From positions 1,942,183 through 2,006,182 of the forward strand of contig NZ_CP032416.1 of the NCBI RefSeq assembly GCF_003600355.1: a stretch of DNA of 64,000 bases, given 5' to 3'. A model generated the notes under the pieces. The model was not told the DNA's origin, did not search any database, and worked only from the letters and a program-made list of their open reading frames with translations. Shown one piece after another: positions 53,378-64,000 of this stretch (its first letter is position 1; every line of letters begins with the position of its first letter). Position numbers and translations under genes: made by a program. Source of the DNA: Clostridium fermenticellae (GTDB lineage: Bacteria; Bacillota; Clostridia; Clostridiales; Clostridiaceae).

Positions 53378-55366
53378 TTATAGCACAAACTTTTCTACCT
53401 GCATATCTCCTTTTCTATCTAAATAGACATGTACATTTTTGCTTGGTGTATCTAACATATACTCTTTTGTCCCAACTATAAACATAGTATTTTGATATGC
53501 CTCATCCGCCCATATATTGCCTTGTTTATCAACCTGCAGTTTTGTCGTAACCCCGGCCAGGCTCCCAACAATTCTACATCTTATTTCTCTTTTAGCCTTT
53601 AAAGTTCCACCTCTTGCAATACTCCTATCCTGCATAAACTCTATTGTCCCATTAGCATCAATATTAGAAATATACTCACCTCTGCCAACTATAACTATAT
53701 CACCAGAGCTATTAATATTTGAATCCTGACAATATGATATACTTATATTAACTGGTATGGAAAGAGATTCACGCATCAATTTAGTTTTTTCATTTATACA
53801 TTCTATAATCGTATTCAATTCATCAAAGTTCTTTATGCTTATAGGTGATATGCCAATCAACTTACTTTTTAATATTTCCATTAAATCATCTATCTCCAAA
53901 CATCCTTCATTAAGTTTTAGATTTGTTATTATACTTAGACATATTCTAGGTATTTTTCTAAACTTATTTTCAATCAATATTTTTACTACCTGTCCATAAT
54001 TCACATTTTTGCCAAGCAGATCATACTTATTTATTTCATTAGCCGCTGATGCAAGAGATTCTAAAAGCTCACCCAATCCTGTTAAGTCATTAATACACTT
54101 TATCCTATTTACATCCTCCCCACCTGAAAATATCCTGGAGGCTATTACATTTCCTTTTATATCTATATTACCTTTTGCATTTATATTGGCTCTATCAACA
54201 TCCTTCTCTATTAAAAGAGAATTACCACAGTCAACTGACATCCCTTCCTTAACAGAACCATATATATTTATATCTCCTATAAATTTTATATTTCCTGTTT
54301 TCAAATCAACATCTGATCTCACCTCATGCAATTGGTAAACACAAAATACCTTACCAGTTACACACGGTTTGCCGTCTATTGCAGATATAACAGCATTGTC
54401 CTTTATATAACACCCTGTCTTTACAATTAATTTCGATACTTTTCTATTCTTACTCTTTATCAATTTACCAGTTATATCCTTGCCATCTTTGCCATCTTTG
54501 CCATCATGCTTTACTGCTATAATATCACCTTTTTTAACAGCTTCTACTGAACCTATACTCTTGAAATCTATATTTCCAAGCTTATCCTCCTCCAGCTTTT
54601 TATTAAAATTAGCAGTTTTAAACTTTATTTCTATATAATCATCTACAGGATCTACTTTATATATTCCCTCTGCCAGAAGACAGTTATTAGATTCACCATC
54701 AGCAAGTTTCTTTAAATTCTCATGTATTATTCCATAATTTATATTTTGTTTAGCAAGTTCTTGTTTTATTTCTGTCAAAGTGTATTTAGGAGGCTCTATT
54801 TTAGACTTTATCTCTATATCAGGATTAAGAGTATTTAAACAGTCACTATCCTTTAATCTGTATATTATTTGAGGTTTGTATATGATACTGCCATAGGCTT
54901 TCATATTATTTTTCGACATCGAAATATCCAGCTTGCGAAAGGCTTCTTTTCTCTTAATTTGTACTTTTATATCATTTTTCTCATAAACAGGTACCTTTCC
55001 TGTAACTTCAGAACCATCTACCGTTATTTTCACATTATTTGTTACTATTATATATGCCGGGGTACCACCATCTTTAGGATCATGTACAATTATCCTTCCT
55101 TCTATAACCCCTGCAGATCCATCATTGGGATTTAAATTTGGTTCTGATTTAATTTTTTTCACACTCTCAGGCTTATAAGCTATACTTCCTTCTTCTTTTG
55201 AGACGTCATCATTTACTTCAACTTCAATACACTTCTTTTTAAAAAATTTCTTATCATTATCAATTATTTTAAACTTTAGTTCATCTCTATCTTTATTTAA
55301 ATCTTTGCAAGCATCTTCAATGCATTTACTTACTGTAATCCCCTTATAAATCCTTTTCATATACAT
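53378..55366 (-). CDS. fapA: FapA family (DUF342) protein
   Basis: 662 residues. An N-terminal Jag-like module (YKGITVSKCIEDACKDLNKDRDELKFKIIDNDKKFFKKK) is followed by acidic linker sequence. A beta-rich DUF342 core (about residues 190-470: GIIHENLKKLADGE, VKKGDIIAVKHDGKDGKDGKDITGK, DINIYGSVKEGMSVDCGNSLLIEKDVDRANINAKGNIDIKGNV) precedes a final beta/helical part. DUF342 proteins are linked to flagellar assembly and, in Vibrio, to localisation. It is upstream of the che operon. Repeated GKDGKD is notable. Confidence 0.85.
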   Translation of the reverse strand: MYMKRIYKGITVSKCIEDACKDLNKDRDELKFKIIDNDKKFFKKKCIEVEVNDDVSKEEGSIAYKPESVKKIKSEPNLNPNDGSAGVIEGRIIVHDPKDGGTPAYIIVTNNVKITVDGSEVTGKVPVYEKNDIKVQIKRKEAFRKLDISMSKNNMKAYGSIIYKPQIIYRLKDSDCLNTLNPDIEIKSKIEPPKYTLTEIKQELAKQNINYGIIHENLKKLADGESNNCLLAEGIYKVDPVDDYIEIKFKTANFNKKLEEDKLGNIDFKSIGSVEAVKKGDIIAVKHDGKDGKDGKDITGKLIKSKNRKVSKLIVKTGCYIKDNAVISAIDGKPCVTGKVFCVYQLHEVRSDVDLKTGNIKFIGDINIYGSVKEGMSVDCGNSLLIEKDVDRANINAKGNIDIKGNVIASRIFSGGEDVNRIKCINDLTGLGELLESLASAANEINKYDLLGKNVNYGQVVKILIENKFRKIPRICLSIITNLKLNEGCLEIDDLMEILKSKLIGISPISIKNFDELNTIIECINEKTKLMRESLSIPVNISISYCQDSNINSSGDIVIVGRGEYISNIDANGTIEFMQDRSIARGGTLKAKREIRCRIVGSLAGVTTKLQVDKQGNIWADEAYQNTMFIVGTKEYMLDTPSKNVHVYLDRKGDMQVEKFVL

Positions 55367-55412
55367 ATATCACCCCTTAAATTTTAATAAACAGTGAATA
55401 TTAAAGCAGAGC

Positions 55413-56243
55413 TTAAGCCTTAGCTAAATCATTATAAACTTCTTTATCGTATAACTTCATTATCTGAAGTACTATCCTATTTTTTGAAGATCCAAATTCA
55501 CTTTTTTCAACTTTAGCTATTGGCAAAACTTTAGGAGAAGTACCAGATATAAAGAGTGCATCCATAGATTCAATTTCAGTATAATTTACTTTTTTTTCTA
55601 CAACATTAATATTGGCCTTTCTACACAATTCAATTATGGTTTGCCTCGTTGTGCCTGGTAATACTGATTGAACAGGTGCGGTTATAACGTTATCTTCCTT
55701 AATCATAAAAATATTTGATTTACTTCCCTCTGTTATGTCACCATTTCTATCTAAAAGTATGGCTTCAAAGGCATTCTTTGCTCTAATTTCTTTATTTACA
55801 AGTTGCCTGAAATTAATATTCAAGATTTTTGCATTCGGGGTCTCTCTTTCACCATGATAAAATATAGTATTAACTCCATATTCATAATTTTCTTTAGAGG
55901 GATAACTGTGTTCTACAAAATAAACTGCTGAAATATTTAATTTTCTGCTTATGCTGTCAAAGTTAAAAATTAATTTAACATTACTAGAATAAATTCCATT
56001 CGAATTTATAAGTTTTTCTATCATTTCTTTTATATCCTGATTGGAAAATTTAATAGTAACACCTGTAATTTTAGCTGAATTTCTAAGTCTATCCATATGT
56101 TTGTTAAAGAATAAAGGTTTACCATCTATAATTCGTATAACCTCATATAATACTTTACCTGTTCTCAAAATTTCTTTATCGAAGTTCTTGCTTTCTTTTA
56201 TATCACCATTATATATATAATAATCATTTATACACTCACTCAT
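55413..56243 (-). CDS. Class-IV PLP aminotransferase (IlvE/PabC-like)
   Basis: 276 residues. LYEVIRIIDGKPLFFNKHMDRLRNSA near the start, the active-site region NINFRQLVNKEIRAKNAFEAILLDRNGDITEGSKSNIFMI with the PLP lysine, and QSVLPGTTRQTIIELC. Could be a branched-chain aminotransferase, D-amino-acid aminotransferase or aminodeoxychorismate lyase; sequence does not decide. Not obviously connected to motility. Confidence 0.85.
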   Translation of the reverse strand: MSECINDYYIYNGDIKESKNFDKEILRTGKVLYEVIRIIDGKPLFFNKHMDRLRNSAKITGVTIKFSNQDIKEMIEKLINSNGIYSSNVKLIFNFDSISRKLNISAVYFVEHSYPSKENYEYGVNTIFYHGERETPNAKILNINFRQLVNKEIRAKNAFEAILLDRNGDITEGSKSNIFMIKEDNVITAPVQSVLPGTTRQTIIELCRKANINVVEKKVNYTEIESMDALFISGTSPKVLPIAKVEKSEFGSSKNRIVLQIMKLYDKEVYNDLAKA

Positions 56244-56303
56244 AAATATCCTCCTTTTTCATTGTTTTATTATTCTAGGTATCACAATTTAACAATTTAC
56301 GCA

Positions 56304-56945
56304 TTATTTCCAGTTTAATATTTTAATCTTGTCATATGGTTTTCTATAATTTATAAGATAAGGGTTGCCTACTAATTTAAATAATGGCATATCTGACAAA
56401 GAATCCGAAAACATATATGAATTTTTAAAATCAACCTCAATATTTTCTTCCCTTAAAACTCTCATAAGTCTTTTAACTTTTTCTTCTCCTTTACAATTTT
56501 CGCCTACTATTTTCTTCCTGTAAATGCCATTTTCACACGTAAATTTTGTACCTATAACCTTATCGACTTCTTCTACTTTATATAATTCGTTTAGATAAAA
56601 TTCAGCTGAAGCTGATATTAAATATATTTTACACCCTCTTTTTTTTAGTTTCTTCATCGTTTCAATCGCATCTTTATAAAAAATTTTACTCAGTTTCTTT
56701 TCGTAAAATTCTTCAACTAATTTTTTCATTCTCACTTCTTCTATTCCATCTATAAATGCTATGAAATTTTCCTTTGCTTTTGCAGCATTGAATACCTTAA
56801 ATACATAGAAAAATACAGATACAAGGCTCTTTGGAAAATGTATTATAATTTTTGGGTTTTTTCTAAGCATAAATAAATAAAATTCCATGAGAGTCTCTCT
56901 TTTAGTTAATGTATAGTCAACATCAAATATCGCCAATCTTTCCAA
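56304..56945 (-). CDS. HAD-IB family phosphatase
   Basis: 213 residues. Motif I DVDYT (DxDxT; residues 8-12), motif II ISAS (about residue 110), motif III Lys region and motif IV MFSDSLSDMPLF. A long helical cap (about 15-95). It resembles the SerB-type HAD-IB hydrolases that act on phosphoserine or lipid head groups, but the substrate is unknown. Preceded by the terminator of the DUF1292 gene. Confidence 0.87.
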   Translation of the reverse strand: MERLAIFDVDYTLTKRETLMEFYLFMLRKNPKIIIHFPKSLVSVFFYVFKVFNAAKAKENFIAFIDGIEEVRMKKLVEEFYEKKLSKIFYKDAIETMKKLKKRGCKIYLISASAEFYLNELYKVEEVDKVIGTKFTCENGIYRKKIVGENCKGEEKVKRLMRVLREENIEVDFKNSYMFSDSLSDMPLFKLVGNPYLINYRKPYDKIKILNWK

Positions 56946-56977
56946 AAGTAACCACCCCTAAAATATTATTAAAAGAA

Positions 56978-57004
56978 AAGCCGATGCCATGAAAGCAACG
57001 ACTT
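56978..57004 (-). terminator. Terminator after the DUF1292 gene
   Basis: Minus-strand stem AAGTCG/CGGCTT (one G-U pair) and TGC/GCA separated by a T-T mismatch, loop TTTCATG, followed by TTCTTTT. Starts ten bases after the DUF1292 stop. Confidence 0.75.
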
Positions 57005-57013
57005 TTTCATATA

Positions 57014-57370
57014 TTATTTATCTGAAGTCAATTCCTCGTAATAAGCAGATGCCTCTTCAAACTCATCATCTTCAGGTATAACAAGCTCTCCTTCATCGCC
57101 TTCTCCAACTATTTTAAATAAGTAAACTGATTCATTTTCAGGGTTTTGAACTACAGCATACTCATTTTCCTTATATTGAAATCCATCTACAACTTCACAT
57201 GGAACGATATTGCCGTTTTCATCCTCTAAGTCAACTACTAAAGCTTCATGATCACCGCATCCACAATCACAGCCGCATTCATCATTATGTTCATGATTAT
57301 GTTCCTCACATCCGCAATCTGGATCACCACAATCACATGTAGCATTTTCATTTAAATTCTCTTTATCCAT
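57014..57370 (-). CDS. DUF1292 protein with Cys/His-rich N-terminal extension
   Basis: 118 residues. Residues 45-110 are a DUF1292 domain (VVDLEDENGNIVPCEVVDGFQYKENEYAVVQNPENESVYLFKIVGEG). The N-terminal 42 residues contain eight Cys (12, 14, 19, 21, 32, 34, 36, 38) and four His (24, 26, 28, 41) in CxC, HxHxH and CxCxCxC clusters, which look like metal ligands. Acidic C-terminus. Function unknown. The ATG has AAGGAGG upstream. Confidence 0.85.
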   Translation of the reverse strand: MDKENLNENATCDCGDPDCGCEEHNHEHNDECGCDCGCGDHEALVVDLEDENGNIVPCEVVDGFQYKENEYAVVQNPENESVYLFKIVGEGDEGELVIPEDDEFEEASAYYEELTSDK

Positions 57371-57476
57371 TACAAGACCTCCTTATATATGTTATGTTCT
57401 AATTTTACCCTTAATTCGCATATATTAAAAGTATTTTGTAGAAATTATTTTTATGTATTTAAATATATTGTTTAAA

Positions 57477-57503
57477 AAAGAGGAATGCTTTGCATTCCTC
57501 TTT
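57477..57503 (-). terminator. Terminator after nifJ
   Basis: Perfect twelve-base stem AAAGAGGAATGC / GCATTCCTCTTT with a three-base loop, followed on the minus strand by a TTTAAAC-type tract. Ten bases after the nifJ stop. Confidence 0.9.
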
Positions 57504-57513
57504 CTTAAACTAA

Positions 57514-61554
<4,041 letters not shown>

Positions 61555-62619
61555 TCAAGTGGAATATTTGGCTATAAGTTCTACAATTTTGTCGACCCCA
61601 TTTTTAATTGAACTTGATTCCATATTTTTAACATACTTAGCCCTATTTTTTCGAAGTTCTTCTAATTTTTGTACAAGCAATTCGCCATTTAATTCTTCCT
61701 CTTGAATAACTATACTGTATCCACTTTTCTCAAAAGATTTTGCATTCAAAATTTGATCTCCTCTACTAGATTTTTTAGAAAGTGGTATTAAGAGATTGGG
61801 CTTTTTTAATGCAAGCAGTTCAAATATTACATTTGCTCCAGCTCTAGATACAACTAAATCAGCTGAATTCATTATATGTGGCAATTCATCATTTACATAT
61901 TCAAATTGCACATAACCATTTTTACTATTTAAACTATTGTCAACATTATCCTTCCCACATATATGAATAATATTATACTTTTTTATTAGATTATCAATAT
62001 TTTCTCTTACAGTATCATTTATAAATTTAGATCCCAGACTTCCGCCAATTACAAGAAGTACTGGCTTTTTGTCATTAAATCCACATATTCTTTTACCTAT
62101 TATACTACTTCCATTTATAAGTTCTTCTCTTACAGGTGTACCTGTTAAAACAGCTTTATTATCTTTTATATACTTTTGAGATTCTGGAAAAGTAACACAA
62201 ACCTTAGTACAATACGGAGCTGACAGCTTATTTGCAAGTCCTGGCGTAATATCAGATTCATGAGCAATAACCGGAATTTTATTAAAGTTTGCCCCAATCA
62301 CAACAGGTACAGATACAAATCCTCCCTTAGAAAATACTATATTAGGTTTTTCTTTTTTCATGATAATTATTGATTGTACAACACCTTTTATGACTTTAAA
62401 TGGATCCGTAAAATTTTTTATGTCAAAATATCTTCTGAGCTTTCCACTGGATATAATATGATATTTGATATGTTGTTTTTCAATTATCTTCCTCTCTATA
62501 CCATCTTCAGTACCTATGTACTGAACTTCGTATCCCATTTTTTTTAATTTAGGGATTAACGCCAAATTTGGTGTCACATGTCCAGCTGATCCACCACCCG
62601 TCATTATTATCTTTTTCAA
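61555..62619 (-). CDS. murG: UDP-GlcNAc:lipid I N-acetylglucosaminyltransferase MurG
   Basis: 354 residues of GT-B fold. [21 protein letters not shown] at residues 7-27, then [37 protein letters not shown] and the donor region [58 protein letters not shown]. It makes lipid II at the inner face of the membrane. TTG start at 62619 with AGGGGTG upstream. Not in a mur cluster here. Confidence 0.94.
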   Translation of the reverse strand: MKKIIMTGGGSAGHVTPNLALIPKLKKMGYEVQYIGTEDGIERKIIEKQHIKYHIISSGKLRRYFDIKNFTDPFKVIKGVVQSIIIMKKEKPNIVFSKGGFVSVPVVIGANFNKIPVIAHESDITPGLANKLSAPYCTKVCVTFPESQKYIKDNKAVLTGTPVREELINGSSIIGKRICGFNDKKPVLLVIGGSLGSKFINDTVRENIDNLIKKYNIIHICGKDNVDNSLNSKNGYVQFEYVNDELPHIMNSADLVVSRAGANVIFELLALKKPNLLIPLSKKSSRGDQILNAKSFEKSGYSIVIQEEELNGELLVQKLEELRKNRAKYVKNMESSSIKNGVDKIVELIAKYST

Positions 62620-62787
62620 TTACTGCACCCCTTTTAATAATTAATAGCACATAGTCTAATTTCTAATAGAACTATCGTATAAAATTTTAGTGAGCATTTA
62701 TTAAATAAAATACCATTCTTCCTAAATATAATACTACTTTTTTTAAAATAAACAATACAAGATTCAATAGTAAAATAATTATAAAAA

Positions 62788-62810
62788 AAGAATACATGTG
62801 CTGTATTCTT
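62788..62810 (-). terminator. Terminator after the histidine kinase
   Basis: Nine-base perfect stem AAGAATACA / TGTATTCTT with a five-base loop, then TTTTTTTAT on the minus strand. It starts directly after the kinase stop. Confidence 0.85.
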
Positions 62811-62811
62811 C

Positions 62812-64000
62812 TTAATTTACATCAGAGAATTCTATATTTATTCTGTCAGAAATATCCTCTGCTACAATAACACAATTATTATTTTTACCTGTTTGTAAAT
62901 CCACTTTTTTAAATTTAACTATAAATTCCGTTCCTTTTCCATATTTACTCTTAACCTTGATCTTAGCTCCCATCAATTCAGCTAACTTTTTCACCAGTGC
63001 AAGTCCTATACCTGTACCTTCCGCTCTCCTTGATAAAGAACTATTGATCTGTGCAAATCTATCGAAAATATATTTTATTTTATCATCCTGTATTCCAATT
63101 CCATAATCTTTGACACTTAAACAGAAAAAATTTTCATCCACTTTCAACGACACAAGAACTTTTTTGCCTTCAGGTGTAAATTTTATTGCATTTGACAACA
63201 AATTCAAAAGTATTTTCTCGTACTTGTCCTTGTCTATTCTTACATTACATTCTTCTTCATTCGTATCAAATATCAATTGAATATTCTTACCAGATGCATA
63301 TTTATTTACAGCATCCACTATAGTTTCACTAAAATAAATAACATCAAAATTTGAATTGTTAAGAGTTAAATAACCAGCTTCCGACTTAGATATATCGAGA
63401 ATATTATTAGTAAGTTTTAACAATCTACTGCAATTTTGATTTATTCTAAAAAGTGTCTTTTCCATATTTGATGTTATTTCATTTTTATACACATCATAAG
63501 CCAATTGGATTGAAGAATATATTATAGTAAGAGGTGTTCTAAGTTCGTGAGATATTACCGTAAAAAACTCATCCTTCAATTTTGTTATCTTTTCAAGTTC
63601 AATATTATGATTAACTTCTTCAGTTATGTCAGAAGCATGTATATATACATTGATGCTTTTATCTTTATTCCTATATGGTACAAATTTTATCTTGTAATAT
63701 CTTTTGTTTCCATTTTTGTCCTTTACACTGTATGGGTTCACAGTATACTTTTTATAACTTCTAACCACTTCTTGAATAATTTCATATAAATTATAATTTA
63801 TATGTTTAGGATTCCTACTGTCAAAAATTGAAGGATCATTCAAACCGGATTGACACCTAATTATCTGCTCATACTTTTTATTTGTCAATTTATACCTCAT
63901 AACAGGATAGTCTATTACAGCTATTGGTACTTCAAGTGTATTAACTACATTTTTTACAAACTCAGCCTGTTTTTCAGAATTTATCTCATGAATTTTCTCT
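62812..64000 (-). CDS. PAS-domain sensor histidine kinase (5' end outside window)
   Basis: At least 396 residues, continuing beyond base 64000. The frame is open upstream of the internal ATG at 63900 (..EFVKNVVNTLEVPIAVIDYPVMRYKL...), so that Met is not the start. A PAS/PAC region (about 63900-63580; YYKIKFVPYRNKDKSINVYIHASDITEEVN) is followed by HisKA (FFTVISHELRTPL, the phospho-His) and HATPase_c (N-box KILLNLLSNAIKFTP, VKDYGIGI, GTGIGLALVKKLAELMGAKIKVKSKYGKGTEF). No response regulator is seen in the window; the signal is unknown. Confidence 0.9.
   Translation of the reverse strand, partial: EKIHEINSEKQAEFVKNVVNTLEVPIAVIDYPVMRYKLTNKKYEQIIRCQSGLNDPSIFDSRNPKHINYNLYEIIQEVVRSYKKYTVNPYSVKDKNGNKRYYKIKFVPYRNKDKSINVYIHASDITEEVNHNIELEKITKLKDEFFTVISHELRTPLTIIYSSIQLAYDVYKNEITSNMEKTLFRINQNCSRLLKLTNNILDISKSEAGYLTLNNSNFDVIYFSETIVDAVNKYASGKNIQLIFDTNEEECNVRIDKDKYEKILLNLLSNAIKFTPEGKKVLVSLKVDENFFCLSVKDYGIGIQDDKIKYIFDRFAQINSSLSRRAEGTGIGLALVKKLAELMGAKIKVKSKYGKGTEFIVKFKKVDLQTGKNNNCVIVAEDISDRINIEFSDVN

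Noticed and set aside
55413-56243. The class-IV aminotransferase as the missing PseC
   Set aside because: PseC is a class-V/DegT-type enzyme; this protein has IlvE/PabC motifs and is about 24 kb away from the pse genes.

Overview
The window is AT-rich DNA with strong Shine-Dalgarno sequences, frequent TTG/GTG starts, a clostridial pyruvate:ferredoxin oxidoreductase, CWB2 cell-wall-binding repeats and a FliY/CheC/CheD/FlgM/FliW/CsrA-type motility set. It comes from a motile Gram-positive anaerobe, most likely a Clostridium. Almost every gene lies on the minus strand, so transcription runs from high to low coordinates; the one clear plus-strand gene is a short ssb.

Layout, in minus-strand transcription order. 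(1) 64000-57000: a 5'-truncated PAS histidine kinase, murG, a 531-bp gap with a perfect dyad, nifJ (PFOR) and a DUF1292 protein with a Cys/His-rich N-terminus. (2) 57000-53378: a HAD phosphatase, a class-IV aminotransferase and FapA (DUF342). (3) 53334-44431: a chemotaxis/switch operon cheW-cheD-cheB-cheR-cheA-cheC-cheY-cheW-fliM-fliY, with a sigma-A-like promoter and a strong terminator. (4) 44349-36018: a late-class operon flgM-flgN-flgK-flgL-fliW-csrA-flaG-(orphan)-fliS-fliD-fliT behind a sigma-28 promoter. (5) 36010-35041: the main flagellin gene, with its own sigma-28 promoter, a textbook CsrA hairpin in the leader and a terminator. (6) 35016-26107: a flagellin-glycosylation block with two Maf-type (DUF115) glycosyltransferases and a pseudaminic-acid-type pathway (PseF, PseH, PseI, PseB, PseG and an extra SDR enzyme); no PseC aminotransferase is present. 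(7) 26023-24228: a small sigma-28 operon with a FlxA-like protein, an orphan with a flagellin-like N-terminal segment and a YjfB-family protein. (8) 24088-21509: an islet of non-motility genes: a heptad-repeat coiled-coil protein, a decayed MntA-HepT toxin-antitoxin pair, an intact MNT-HEPN pair and the plus-strand ssb. (9) 21508-13172: a small orphan, then a surface/secretion operon with its own sigma-28 promoter (CWB2/Ig protein, giant propeller plus beta-helix protein, secreted Ig-like protein, cysteine-bearing divergent flagellin). (10) 12812-1: the early basal-body/hook/export operon flgB-flgC-fliE-fliF-fliG-fliH-fliI-fliJ-fliK-flgD-(TIGR02530)-flgE-flbD-fliL-fliO-fliP-fliQ-fliR, running off the window.

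How it fits together. The early operon builds the rotor, export gate and hook. FlgM then presumably holds sigma-28 until hook completion. Four sites of the form TAAA-N15-nnCGATAA mark the late units. CsrA and its antagonist FliW, encoded side by side, probably control translation of flagellin through the leader hairpin, and Maf enzymes with CMP-pseudaminic acid decorate the filament.

The least ordinary parts are the sigma-28-driven surface operon containing a cysteine-bearing second flagellin, the matched decay of both halves of the MntA-HepT module, and the sigma-28-driven trio of small FlxA/YjfB-type proteins. Assignments are from reading sequence motifs; no database search was run.
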